64,000 nucleotides of DNA from Bacteroidales bacterium (GCA_028282785.1 JANQHE010000053.1:1-64000); one strand, 5' to 3'; positions 36,971 through 45,998 are shown, numbered from the stretch's first letter. Notes: a model not told the origin generated them from the letters alone. Numbers and translations: made by a program.

Positions 36971-37972
36971 TTAATTATTAGAATATTTTTCTAAAGATTC
37001 TTCTAAAAGCTGTTTTTTATTTATTGGTACAACACCTACTTTTTCGCATACCAAACCACCCGCAAGATTTGAGATTCCAGCTATTAATTCAGGTTCCAAC
37101 CCTGCAGCCAGGCATAAACTTGCAGTGCTAATTAACGTGTCTCCGGCACCTGAAACATCGGCTATATCACGTATTTCTGCAGGTATTGTTTTATAGGAAC
37201 TGTTGTAGCTTATAAATACTCCCAATTCGGATAAAGTAATTAAAAGATATTTGGAAGATAATTCGGAGTGGAGTTTTTGTGAAGCCTTAAAGATGCCATC
37301 GAAATCACCCTTCTTAATATCTATTTTCGAGCCTTCAACCAGTTCTTTAAAATTTGGTTTGAATAGAGTTACATTTTTGTACTCCATGAAGTTACGTTTC
37401 TTAGGGTCCACTAATGTTGGTATATTGCATTTGTTAGCCAGATCGACAATACTCTTTATAACTTCAGGGGTTATAGAGCCTTTATCGTAATCTTCAAAAA
37501 TGATGGCATCTACTTTTTTATCAGAAATAATGGTTTGAACCTTTTTTATAAAGATTGTTTCTGTTTCCGGATGTAACTCTTCATCCATTTCCTCATCTAC
37601 TCTTAAAAGTTGTTGGTTATCCGCAATAATTCTGGTTTTTACGGTTGTTTTTCTATTTTCGTCTTCTAATATGCCTTCACCCGTAAGATTTCTTTTTTTT
37701 AGTAAACTGTAAAAAGTTTTTGATTTAGAGTCTTTACCTATGACCGAACAAAGAATTGGATTGGCACCAAGTGCCTGAACATTTAAAGCAACATTGGCAG
37801 CTCCACCTAAACGATTCTCTTGTTTTGTGCTCATAATAATAGGCACCGGAGCTTCTGGTGAGATGCGATTCACTTTTCCCCACATATATGAATCGATCAT
37901 TACATCGCCAATGATTAAAATATTAAATTGATTAAATGACTCAAATATGGACTTGATATCTTGACTTTTCAC
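36971..37972 (-). CDS. D-glycero-beta-D-manno-heptose-7-phosphate kinase (RfaE1-like PfkB kinase)
   Basis: A PfkB-family sugar kinase of 333 residues. The first motif is GDVMIDSYMWGKVNRISPEAP with RLGGAANVA, and the C-terminal signature is DVSGAGDTLIS. The GDVM-D and ISPEAP pattern is specific to the HldE N-terminal (RfaE1) kinases that phosphorylate heptose 7-phosphate in ADP-heptose synthesis. The cytidylyl/adenylyl transferase half is not fused, which is usual in Bacteroidota. No other heptose gene is nearby, so the specific substrate is inferred from family. Confidence 0.87.
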   Translation of the reverse strand: MKSQDIKSIFESFNQFNILIIGDVMIDSYMWGKVNRISPEAPVPIIMSTKQENRLGGAANVALNVQALGANPILCSVIGKDSKSKTFYSLLKKRNLTGEGILEDENRKTTVKTRIIADNQQLLRVDEEMDEELHPETETIFIKKVQTIISDKKVDAIIFEDYDKGSITPEVIKSIVDLANKCNIPTLVDPKKRNFMEYKNVTLFKPNFKELVEGSKIDIKKGDFDGIFKASQKLHSELSSKYLLITLSELGVFISYNSSYKTIPAEIRDIADVSGAGDTLISTASLCLAAGLEPELIAGISNLAGGLVCEKVGVVPINKKQLLEESLEKYSNN

Positions 37973-37998
37973 TTTTCCTATATTTAGAAATTAGATTG

Positions 37999-38027
37999 CA
38001 AAGATAGGATTTTTCAATTTTCAACAA
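37999..38027 (-). promoter_or_regulatory. Promoter of the heptose kinase gene
   Basis: On the minus strand TTG (38027-38025), an 18-bp spacer and TATCTTTG (38006-37999), a perfect -7, lie 27 bp before the kinase ATG. Confidence 0.55.
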
Positions 38028-38034
38028 CTATGGA

Positions 38035-38499
38035 TCAATTATCTTTAGCTTCTAAGCCTGAAGTTCCTGTATCCAAAACAAATCTCCATTCGCCTTTAGC
38101 GTTTTTTTCCCATATAGAGCAGTAGGTGCCTTGCCTTATTTGCCCTTGTTGTTCTCCTTCTGTGATTTCGAGTAAGTAAATTCCATAGGTATAACCCAAA
38201 TCACCGGATTTGGATACTTTTCCAAAACTTGGTTTCCAGGTTAATCTGTAATTTGAGTCGGTTAACTCTGAATATAGCTTTTTTAATGCAGGTCTTCCAA
38301 CCACCGGGTAAGAGTTATCTCTTAGTAATACTGCATCAGGTGATGCATATTCAATAAATGCCTGATGGTTGCCAACCTCAACTGATCTATTAGAAAATTC
38401 AATATCAGTTTGTAATAGTTTTTCTTTTTCTTCTTCCATATCGATTTTAGGATTACAACCCAAAAGTAATATTAATAAAATTGGTAATATTCTTTTCAT
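38035..38499 (-). CDS. SnoaL/NTF2-like (DUF4440) lipoprotein
   Basis: A 154-residue protein. The N terminus is a lipoprotein signal with lipobox LLLGC (Cys15). The rest is an NTF2-like fold: LLQTDIEFSNRSVEVGNHQAFIEYAS, VVGRPALKKLY, and a terminal strand pair GEWRFVLDTG. DUF4440 members are mostly small ligand-binding or enzyme-like domains without firm roles. Its ATG overlaps the LytTR gene stop by 4 bp, so it is translationally coupled to the regulator, an uncommon partner. Confidence 0.82.
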   Translation of the reverse strand: MKRILPILLILLLGCNPKIDMEEEKEKLLQTDIEFSNRSVEVGNHQAFIEYASPDAVLLRDNSYPVVGRPALKKLYSELTDSNYRLTWKPSFGKVSKSGDLGYTYGIYLLEITEGEQQGQIRQGTYCSIWEKNAKGEWRFVLDTGTSGLEAKDN

Positions 38500-39275
38500 G
38501 ATTTATAATTTTGATTATTTCCTTTTAGCCAGTTTTTAAATTCGGAAACATTATTTATTGTAACAATAGCCTCAGAATCACAAGGGGGATTTAAGTCAAT
38601 TTTTATTCTGCTTTTTGATAAGGTATGCATTTCTTCGATTGCATCAACATGAATAATGAATTTTCTACTAATCTTAAAGAAAAATTCAGGATCTAAAATA
38701 GTTTCCAACTTCTCAATAGTTTGATCTATAATATATCGGTGTTTATCTTTTGTACAGATATACACAGCTTTATCTTCTGCATAGAAATAAGCAATATTTT
38801 CGGTATCTACAGACCTTATTTTAGATCCAACATTTATTAAAAATCTTTTTTGATAAGACGACCCGGGATTTTGGATCAATTCAACTATGACATTATAATC
38901 CAATTTGGTTGAATTATCTGAAGTGTGTATTTTCTCAAATTTATAAATAGCCTGCCTGAGTTCATCAATATCAATGGGTTTTAATAAATAATCAACACTA
39001 TTTAACTTAAATGCTTTAATTGCATATTGATCATAGGCTGTTGTAAAAATTACCGGTGTATTAATTTCAATTTCATTAAAGATTTTAAAGCTTAAACCAT
39101 CGGCTAAATGGATATCCAAAAAAATAAGGTCGGCTTCATTATTTAAAAGCCAGTTAACAGAACTACGGATAGTCTCTATTTTGTCCAGTATTTGTATTTT
39201 AGGAGATATTTGCTTTAATAATTTCTCCAGGTTGTTCGCAGCTATTTTTTCATCTTCAATGATTAAGGTTTTCAT
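38496..39275 (-). CDS. LytTR response regulator
   Basis: A 259-residue regulator. The receiver domain (1-115) has the phosphoacceptor Asp54 in LIFLDIHLADG, the acidic pair Glu7-Asp8 and the Lys in LLKPID. A LytTR DNA-binding domain (about 150-255) follows (IAYFYAEDKAVYI, FFKISRKFIIHVDAI). It would pair with the LytS-type kinase at 40039, but an alpha/beta hydrolase gene lies between them, 3 bp upstream of this gene. Coupled to the SnoaL lipoprotein gene by a 4-bp overlap. Confidence 0.92.
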   Translation of the reverse strand: MKTLIIEDEKIAANNLEKLLKQISPKIQILDKIETIRSSVNWLLNNEADLIFLDIHLADGLSFKIFNEIEINTPVIFTTAYDQYAIKAFKLNSVDYLLKPIDIDELRQAIYKFEKIHTSDNSTKLDYNVIVELIQNPGSSYQKRFLINVGSKIRSVDTENIAYFYAEDKAVYICTKDKHRYIIDQTIEKLETILDPEFFFKISRKFIIHVDAIEEMHTLSKSRIKIDLNPPCDSEAIVTINNVSEFKNWLKGNNQNYKS

Positions 39276-39278
39276 TAC

Positions 39279-40019
39279 TTAGAGTTTGTTAAGAAAACCT
39301 TTAACTGCCTTCCAGTATCCTTCATTTCCTTCAATTTTTCCCCATAGGGCCCTGCTTCCATGAATTCCTTCAACTTCCGGTAAATAACCGGTACCATAAA
39401 CTTCAGGTATTTTTTCAAAAATAGGTTTCCACATATGTTCTTCACTTTTAGCCGAGGTTAAAAAAACAGGGATCTTAATTTTTGAAGCATATTCCTCCAT
39501 TTTTTTATCTTCAAAAAGGAAATATTCACCTGGAGAAAAAGCTAATACGGCATCAATTTTATCCGGGTATTTCGCAGCTAAAACTAAAGAAAGGGAAGAA
39601 GAATAGGAGCTGCCAAGGATAATCAGTTTTTTGGGTTTGTAATTTTCTTCAACATATTTTATTGCAGCCTCTAGGTCCGGCATGGCATCGGGATATTTAG
39701 TGGACAAACCCTTTTTTGAAGCATCCTTATTAGTTTCGTTTGGAATATCATTAACGCCCTTGCCAGATCTTTGGTCAATAGCTAAGCAGTTAAATCCAAG
39801 TTTATTGAATTTAGGAGCTGTCTCAATATATTCACCCCTGCTATACCCTGCCTGGTGAAAAAGAATGATAAAAGGTGCATTCAAGTTTGACGTTAAATAT
39901 AAATCGCCGGTAATAGTAATGTTATCAGAACTGTTAAATTTTATTTCTTTTTTTTCTGCCTGAGCATGAATTGTAACTGATAATAAAACCGCAGCAAGAA
40001 ATAGTATTGACTGTTTCAT
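39279..40019 (-). CDS. Secreted alpha/beta hydrolase
   Basis: A 246-residue protein with a signal peptide (1-19, ending HAQA). The alpha/beta hydrolase fold is shown by the oxyanion segment LFHQAGYSRGEY, the nucleophile elbow LGSSYSSSL (Ser near residue 137) and the histidine segment EGIHGSRALW near residue 222. It resembles dienelactone-hydrolase-type or small esterase enzymes. The gene sits between the LytS kinase (19 bp) and the LytTR regulator (3 bp) in one unit, which suggests that its substrate or product may relate to the signal sensed. Confidence 0.85.
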   Translation of the reverse strand: MKQSILFLAAVLLSVTIHAQAEKKEIKFNSSDNITITGDLYLTSNLNAPFIILFHQAGYSRGEYIETAPKFNKLGFNCLAIDQRSGKGVNDIPNETNKDASKKGLSTKYPDAMPDLEAAIKYVEENYKPKKLIILGSSYSSSLSLVLAAKYPDKIDAVLAFSPGEYFLFEDKKMEEYASKIKIPVFLTSAKSEEHMWKPIFEKIPEVYGTGYLPEVEGIHGSRALWGKIEGNEGYWKAVKGFLNKL

Positions 40020-40038
40020 AATGGTAAGATATTAATTT

Positions 40039-41103
40039 TTATTCTTCAATTTCTATAAATGGAATCTTAGCTATATACTGATTATTTTTGGTATAGAACT
40101 TAGGTTCCTTATCAGATATAAAGTTAATTCGTTTTCTAAGATTTTCAAGCCCAATTCCGGATTTATTGCTTTCATTATTTCTTATTTTCAAGTTATTTTT
40201 AACAATTATGCTATCGTTTTCAGAACAAATAGAAATATTCAATGGATGATCATTCGATATTTCATTATGCTTTAAGGCATTTTCAACTAATAATTGTAAT
40301 GATAGGGGAGGTAAATATTTTTTTAATTCACTTGATTTAACTTTGGTTTCAACATTTAGATTGTTGTTATATCTTATTTTTTGCATAAAAATGTAAGCGT
40401 TAATAAACTCCAGTTCATCGTTAACTTCAACAACAAGCTTATCTTTTACGTCCAGAATGTACCTGTACATTTTAGAAAACATAGAAATGAATTTTTTGGC
40501 TTTTTCTGGTTCGTCATCAATTAAAGAAGTAAGAGCATTTAAACTGTTAAACATAAAATGAGGATTCAGTTGGTGTTTTAATGCTTCGAATTGAGATAAA
40601 ATATTTTCTTTTTCTAATCGTTCTGATTTTATAACAGATTCCTTCCATTGTTTTACAACTGCTCCCAACTCAATAATTACCATTGCGATACTATTAAATA
40701 ATATTGCTTGTATTATATGGTCCAAATAAACTATTCGGAGATTGTCATCTCCCTGAGGTTTACCCAAGAACAAAAGAAAAATCGTTAAAATAATAGAGAT
40801 TGTTGTAGCAGCAACTAATGTTGTTAACGCAATTTCAATAAATAAACGTTTAAAAAATTCTTTGCCCCACGGATACCATTTTTCTAATATTCTCGCCAAC
40901 CGTATATTTATACTGAATATTGAAAAAGTTACCAATACCGAAAATATAAATGATATAATGCTATCTCTCAGTTGTCTGGGTTCATTGTTAGCAATTGTTC
41001 TGTAATAGTAAAATAAGGTAATGGCTAAACCTGCAAGAAGACTTATAATAATTATTTGTTTTAAAACAGAGCGATAGTAATTTTCACGATTGTAATCAAA
41101 CAT
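40039..41103 (-). CDS. LytS/YehU-type sensor histidine kinase
   Basis: A 354-residue membrane kinase with about four N-terminal hydrophobic helices (residues 15-165) and no large sensor domain. The His_kinase domain has the phospho-histidine segment QLNPHFMFNSLNAL (about 180) and an HATPase region (LVENALKHNEI, then GIGLENLRKRI). It is expected to phosphorylate the LytTR regulator of the same unit. It lies 26 bp downstream of the NapH-like ferredoxin gene, so the kinase may respond to a redox state; this is inference. Confidence 0.9.
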   Translation of the reverse strand: MFDYNRENYYRSVLKQIIIISLLAGLAITLFYYYRTIANNEPRQLRDSIISFIFSVLVTFSIFSINIRLARILEKWYPWGKEFFKRLFIEIALTTLVAATTISIILTIFLLFLGKPQGDDNLRIVYLDHIIQAILFNSIAMVIIELGAVVKQWKESVIKSERLEKENILSQFEALKHQLNPHFMFNSLNALTSLIDDEPEKAKKFISMFSKMYRYILDVKDKLVVEVNDELEFINAYIFMQKIRYNNNLNVETKVKSSELKKYLPPLSLQLLVENALKHNEISNDHPLNISICSENDSIIVKNNLKIRNNESNKSGIGLENLRKRINFISDKEPKFYTKNNQYIAKIPFIEIEE

Positions 41104-41129
41104 AGTTTTAGTTTAATAGCTTAAAAGTA

Positions 41130-41885
41130 CTAATATTTTTTAGAGGAAAAAGCATATTTAATTGCTTCTGAACTGCAACTATCAACGCATCTGCCGCAAA
41201 GTATACATTCATTATGATTCATTTTTGAATCGTTTACCATGTTATTTATACCCAGGCTCATAAGACAAACACTATTGCATTGCAAACAATTTGTACATTT
41301 ACTAAGAGTTGATTTCAGTTTGAGTGAAGGTATGCGTAAGATCCTTCTTACTTTTAATCCGATAACCATAAAAGGGGCCATCCAGCAACCATAGTGACAA
41401 AATGCTCGCTTGCCAAAAATGAATGATAAGATTACAAATAGAAAAACCACAAAAAGATAATTTATATATGCTGATGGTTCAGAAACAGAAATACCGTAAT
41501 TCGTCATGTGAAACGGATCAATCTTAATGATTCCTCCTGATTTTAAACCAATAAAAAATACTAAAGAAATCCATGGTAACCAGATAAAGTATTTAATCCA
41601 ATTAGCTTTTTCATTTTTAATCTTTTTGGAATTTACGGAGGTACAATAATCTTGTAACCCACCAGCAGGACAAATCCAACCACAAAATGCTCTTCCAAGA
41701 AATAATGCAGAAAGCAATTGGGTTGTAAATAAAAGAGCACTTCCGGCAATAATTCCTTTACGTAAACCATCAATAATTACATAAGGAGAAAAGTAATTTA
41801 ATGAGATAGGAAAAGTTAGAAAGAAAAAAAGGATGATTGCATTTCTGATTCGCTGTCTCATAATGTCAAAATATTTATTGAACAA
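41130..41885 (-). CDS. NapH/NosR-like membrane ferredoxin (4Fe-4S binding)
   Basis: A 251-residue protein with about four to five membrane helices and the cytoplasmic-face motifs CGWICPAGGLQDYC and CHYGCWMAPF of the NapH/NosR/RdxA family. The C-terminal domain has two cysteine clusters (CTNCLQCNSVC and CILCGRCVDSC) for two 4Fe-4S centres. It likely passes electrons between the quinone pool or a flavoprotein and a periplasmic acceptor. The FMN-binding gene at 42101 is its probable former neighbour; they are now separated by an inverted-repeat element. Confidence 0.88.
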   Translation of the reverse strand: MFNKYFDIMRQRIRNAIILFFFLTFPISLNYFSPYVIIDGLRKGIIAGSALLFTTQLLSALFLGRAFCGWICPAGGLQDYCTSVNSKKIKNEKANWIKYFIWLPWISLVFFIGLKSGGIIKIDPFHMTNYGISVSEPSAYINYLFVVFLFVILSFIFGKRAFCHYGCWMAPFMVIGLKVRRILRIPSLKLKSTLSKCTNCLQCNSVCLMSLGINNMVNDSKMNHNECILCGRCVDSCSSEAIKYAFSSKKY

Positions 41886-41975
41886 AATTCAGCGTAAAAA
41901 TGCCTGTCCACAATTTAATATGGACAAAATGGAATATTTAAAAGATGAAAAGGAATAAACTAAGGATGGATGAAC

Positions 41976-42094
41976 TAATTAACGTGAGTTCGATGTAAGT
42001 AAATAAAAGTTTGAAAAATCAATTTTTACCCCAGCCCAAACGAAAAATCAACTTTAATAACTTATAAAAATCTATATCGAACTCACGTTAATTA
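41976..42094. repeat. 119-bp element with perfect 19-bp terminal inverted repeats
   Basis: TAATTAACGTGAGTTCGAT (41976-41994) and its exact reverse complement (42076-42094) bound an AT-rich centre holding GAAAAATCAATTTTTACCCCAGCCC. There is no coding frame inside. The size and perfect ends fit a MITE or a mobile noncoding repeat. It begins 7 bp past the stop of the FMN-binding gene and lies in front of the NapH-like gene. No further copy was seen in this window. Confidence 0.75.
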
Positions 42095-42100
42095 TTAAGT

Positions 42101-42514
42101 TTATTTTTCATTTTCAATAGCTGCTTTAATAGCAGCTTTGGCAAAGTTGCTTGTTCTGCTTGCCCCGGTAATCGCATCAACTTCCAGTTTGCGAGTTTCT
42201 TTTATTTGATTTAGAATGGTTTCTTTATATGGACTTCCGGGAGTGTGAAGCATTCTTTTAAACTTGATGTTTTTTACAATTTTATTTTCTATTTGAAATT
42301 CAACTTCAGAAATAGTTACGATACCAAAAGCTTTAAATTTCCCATGATATTTACCATCTGAAAGATTTGCAGTAACCGGTTTAAAATTCCGGACATACTC
42401 GTTTGCTTTTTTATTAGCACTTTTAATAAAGCTATTTATTACAAAAGGAGTAAGTATAAGTAATGCAATTAATATAAGTAAATATGGAATTATCTTTTTT
42501 ATTTTCATTTTCAT
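42101..42514 (-). CDS. FMN-binding domain protein with N-terminal membrane anchor
   Basis: A 137-residue protein with one hydrophobic helix (residues 8-30) and a periplasmic FMN-binding domain (about 45-137). The flavin-attachment motif DAITGASRTS matches the ApbE target pattern, with the Thr after Arg as the probable covalently flavinylated residue. Such domains in NqrC, RnfG or NosR carry electrons out of the membrane. The neighbouring NapH-like ferredoxin on the same strand would be a natural electron donor. Confidence 0.9.
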   Translation of the reverse strand: MKMKIKKIIPYLLILIALLILTPFVINSFIKSANKKANEYVRNFKPVTANLSDGKYHGKFKAFGIVTISEVEFQIENKIVKNIKFKRMLHTPGSPYKETILNQIKETRKLEVDAITGASRTSNFAKAAIKAAIENEK

Positions 42515-42666
42515 TTTAGTTTTCTTTTTTAACTGGATATATATTAACGGAAATTTACGCTGATTTAACGTTGTTGGTTGTAACTAATTCATGTATACAT
42601 TCTGTCCGTGTCTTTCCCTGGTAACATTAAACCACGGTGAACGCTTGCACCACATGTGATTGATCG

Positions 42667-42951
42667 TTATTTATTGCTCATGGTTGAGTGATAGAATTGA
42701 ATAATTTTTTTGTTTATTAATTCTGTTTTAATAAAGTGTTGACCAAATTGAAGTCGGGTACCTGAATGACTGTAAGCTTCAATATTTCGACTTACCAGTA
42801 ATGCTCCTACTGCATAAAAACATGCATAATACATTCTGTTTATTGCAGTATTCCAAAATTCGTTTTCAACATGTTTTTCAACTTCCAGAATTGTCTCTTT
42901 CGCACGTTTTAGCCGGTAAGCGGAATAATCATTGGAGTTTATATCGTTCAT
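42667..42951 (-). CDS. HEPN-domain protein, apparently shortened at the C terminus
   Basis: A 94-residue protein that carries the HEPN core: YRLKRAKETILEVEKHVENEF, AINRMYYACFYAVGALL and HSGTRLQFGQHFIKT. Full-length members of this group run to about 120-135 residues, with two more helices after the FYxxLFDxRQ region. Here the frame ends at FYHSTMSNK, so about 30-40 residues are missing, and downstream sequence shows no continuation. It overlaps the nucleotidyltransferase gene by 4 bp (ATGA), the usual HEPN/MNT arrangement. Whether it still works as a toxin is uncertain. Confidence 0.8.
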   Translation of the reverse strand: MNDINSNDYSAYRLKRAKETILEVEKHVENEFWNTAINRMYYACFYAVGALLVSRNIEAYSHSGTRLQFGQHFIKTELINKKIIQFYHSTMSNK

Positions 42952-43265
42952 AATTCTTGCCCTTCTTTCATTACATTTTTATAAAAAGGAGTAACGCTAT
43001 ATTTATTGTTCCATTCCCTTATCGAATATACCATCGGACTAATTACTTCTCCAATTTCTATTTCCAGATCATAGAGAGGGTAAGTTACTGATTCTTCAAT
43101 CTCGGGAGTAATCTTTTCTTGGTTAAGTAAAATCAATAAGTCCCAATCAGAATCTTCCCGGGCTGTACCTTTTACTCTTGAGCCATAAAGAAATATTTGA
43201 GCATCAGGATATTTATTCTTTATAACTTGCTTTATATCTGACAATATTTTTTTTGAGTCTTTCAT
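42948..43265 (-). CDS. Minimal nucleotidyltransferase (MNT antitoxin-type)
   Basis: A 105-residue protein of the DNA polymerase beta superfamily. The motif GSRVKGTAREDSDWDLLI (Gly28-Ser29, metal ligands Asp40 and Asp42) is complete. In HEPN/MNT toxin-antitoxin pairs this enzyme adds AMP residues to the HEPN partner and silences it. It is upstream of the HEPN gene and coupled by a 4-bp overlap. Confidence 0.9.
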   Translation of the reverse strand: MKDSKKILSDIKQVIKNKYPDAQIFLYGSRVKGTAREDSDWDLLILLNQEKITPEIEESVTYPLYDLEIEIGEVISPMVYSIREWNNKYSVTPFYKNVMKEGQEL

Positions 43266-43416
43266 ATTACAAATTTTAAAATCAATCTTTTAATCTGAAT
43301 AGCTGATGATATCAAGTAACTAGCCAATTGCGACCAACTTGTTTTAGCAGCTATTTTTGCCATGGCAATTTACAAAAAAAATCAAGGTGAAGTGTTATTT
43401 TTTAAAGTCAGAGCTT

Positions 43417-45897
43417 TTAAACCGGATCTACATCAACTGAAACTTGCACTGATTTAAAGTTGTCAGATGTAATTAAAGTGTTAATTTTTTCCTCTAAAAG
43501 TTGTTTTGCCTTCTGGAATGATTTTTCGCGTTCAACTTTTACAATTAAGTTTTGTATAAAATAATTTTGTACTCTTGAAACAATAGGAGGTTCAGGCCCT
43601 AGTATACGCTTACCAAAAATCTTTCTTAAGCTCACTCCCAGATGATGTGCTGCTTTATCACTAATGTCTTGGTTTTTATGACGAATGTTGATATTGATTA
43701 AACGATAGAAAGGAGGATATTTAAAGTTTTTTCGTTCTAAAAGTTGTGCTTTGTACATTTCTTCAAATTTGTTGTCTAAAACATATTGAAGAGTTGGATG
43801 AGCAGGGTTACTTGTTTGTATAATCACTTTACCTTGTTTGTTTTTTCTTCCGGCACGGCCACTGACTTGTGACATTAACTGGTAACTTCTTTCAAATGCC
43901 CTGAAATCAGGATAGTTAAGCATATTATCTGCGTTTAGGATTCCAACCAGGCTAACATTATCAAAATCTAATCCTTTCGATACCATTTGAGTGCCTATTA
44001 ATATATCAATATCACCATTTTCAAAACTTGATATAATAGTATGATATGCATTCTTTGATCGTGTTGAGTCCAGGTCCATTCTTGCAACTTTTGCATCAGG
44101 GAAGAAAATTTTTATTTCATCTTCGATCTTTTCAGTTCCAAATCCGCGCGTTTGAACAGCAACATGCCCACATGATTTACATGTTTTTGGAGCCCGGATG
44201 GTATAACCACAATAATGACAGACCAATTCGTTTTGGTGTCGATGATATGTTAAGCTCACATCGCAATTTGTACAATATGGAATCCAGCCGCACATATCAC
44301 ATTCAAGGTAAGGAGCAAATCCCCGACGATTCTGAAACAAAATAACTTGTTCGTTCATTGCTAATGAATCCTTTATACTATCAATCAGAGCCGGAGTAAA
44401 ATGCGAACGCATTTCTTTTCTTTTTTTTGCTCTTAAAATATCTACTAAATGAATTTCAGGTAATTCTATACTTTGATATCTTGTAGTTAATTCTACAAAG
44501 CCATATTTTTCAACTTTTGCATTAAAAAAACTTTCTATTGAAGGTGTAGCTGTTCCCAATAAAACTTTAGCCTGATGCATTTGTGCTAAAACGATCGAAC
44601 AATCTCTTGCATTATATCGAGGAGCCGGATCATATTGTTTATAAGTGTTTTCGTGTTCTTCATCAACAATTACCAAACCTAGATTTGAGAATGGTAGAAA
44701 AAGTGATGATCTTACTCCTAAAATCACATCATACTTAAGTTTCTCGGTTGGTTCTATAATATTTTGATAGACTTCAACTCTTTCCGAATCACTGAATTTT
44801 GAATGGTAAATACCAACTCTGTTTCCAAAAACCGATTTTAATCGGTTAATAATCTGAGCGGTTAAAGCAATTTCCGGCAATAAATATAATACCTGCTTAC
44901 CCTGATCAATTTGTTCTTTAATTAGGTGAATGTAAATTTCTGTTTTTCCGCTGGAAGTAACACCATGTAACAGAACAACATCCTTTTCTTCAAACCGATT
45001 ACAAATAGAATCAAAGGCAGTTTGTTGTGGTTCTGATAATTTCTTTATTTCTGTTTTTTGTACGGAATTTTCGTTCAAACGACTTACATTTTTATCATAT
45101 TCGCTTAATATGTTCTTGTCAATTAATGATTTGATAATTGCAGAACTCGATTTTGAATCAGTAACAAGTGATTTTTTACTTACTTCAACAATTTTACCAG
45201 GACTTATAAAGTTGCCGGAAAGCTTAACATAACTCATTAAAACATGAAGTTGTTTCGGTGCCCTGTTTAATGTATTAAAAACTTCATTAAGCAGAGATTC
45301 AGTTTTAATGGATTTATGAATTTTTATATAACTTTCTGTCTTGGGCTTGTAATTTTCCCGAAGTTTTTCTTCAAGAATAACAGCTTTTTTATCCAATAAA
45401 GATTTTATAATTGGAAGTGAATCTTTCTTGCTTAAAGCTGTTGATATTTCAGAGATACTTGCAATGTTTTTATTTGACAAATAATCAAGTAGTAATGTTT
45501 CTGTTGAAGTAAATTTCTTTTGATCGATGTTTTCAGGATTGTAAATAACCTTTGTTTCGCTTTCTAATTTTAGTCCTGATGGTAAAGCGGCTTTAAAAAC
45601 ATCACCTACGGAGCACATATAATAATCGGCAATCCACTGCCATAATTCTAATTGATAATTGTTTACTACAGGTTTTTCATCCAGAATCGAAATGATATTT
45701 TTAGTTTTATATTCTTTAGGAGCAATATTATGAATTGAATGGATGATTGCAGTATAAACCTTTCGTTTACCAAATTGAACAATAACTCTTTTCCCAATTT
45801 CAATTTCTTTTGTTAAATCAAATGGAATACTATAAGTAAATAATTGCTTTAAGGGCAATGGAAGAATTACATCGGCAAATTGAAGTTGATTGTTCAT
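43417..45897 (-). CDS. priA: Primosomal replication protein N' (PriA helicase)
   Basis: Restarts stalled replication forks by loading the primosome. The N-terminal 3'-DNA-binding domain begins FADVILPLPLKQLFTYSIP. The helicase core has Walker A LLHGVTSSGKTEIY and the DEEH motif VDEEHENTYKQYD. The zinc-binding insert has eight cysteines in four pairs (CDMCGWIPYCTNC, CHYCGYTIRAPKTCKSC). The C-terminal part has GTQMVSKGLDFDNV and QVSGRAGR. It is 826 residues. A perfect -7 (TATTTTTG) ends only 5 bp upstream of the ATG, which implies a very short leader or a leaderless transcript. Confidence 0.96.
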   Translation of the reverse strand: MNNQLQFADVILPLPLKQLFTYSIPFDLTKEIEIGKRVIVQFGKRKVYTAIIHSIHNIAPKEYKTKNIISILDEKPVVNNYQLELWQWIADYYMCSVGDVFKAALPSGLKLESETKVIYNPENIDQKKFTSTETLLLDYLSNKNIASISEISTALSKKDSLPIIKSLLDKKAVILEEKLRENYKPKTESYIKIHKSIKTESLLNEVFNTLNRAPKQLHVLMSYVKLSGNFISPGKIVEVSKKSLVTDSKSSSAIIKSLIDKNILSEYDKNVSRLNENSVQKTEIKKLSEPQQTAFDSICNRFEEKDVVLLHGVTSSGKTEIYIHLIKEQIDQGKQVLYLLPEIALTAQIINRLKSVFGNRVGIYHSKFSDSERVEVYQNIIEPTEKLKYDVILGVRSSLFLPFSNLGLVIVDEEHENTYKQYDPAPRYNARDCSIVLAQMHQAKVLLGTATPSIESFFNAKVEKYGFVELTTRYQSIELPEIHLVDILRAKKRKEMRSHFTPALIDSIKDSLAMNEQVILFQNRRGFAPYLECDMCGWIPYCTNCDVSLTYHRHQNELVCHYCGYTIRAPKTCKSCGHVAVQTRGFGTEKIEDEIKIFFPDAKVARMDLDSTRSKNAYHTIISSFENGDIDILIGTQMVSKGLDFDNVSLVGILNADNMLNYPDFRAFERSYQLMSQVSGRAGRKNKQGKVIIQTSNPAHPTLQYVLDNKFEEMYKAQLLERKNFKYPPFYRLININIRHKNQDISDKAAHHLGVSLRKIFGKRILGPEPPIVSRVQNYFIQNLIVKVEREKSFQKAKQLLEEKINTLITSDNFKSVQVSVDVDPV

Positions 45898-45998
45898 GTA
45901 TACAAAAATATAATTTTAACCACAAAGAACACGATGATATTCACAATGTTCGCAGAGAAGATTTGTGAGCTTCGTGCCTACTTTGTGATCATTGTGGT

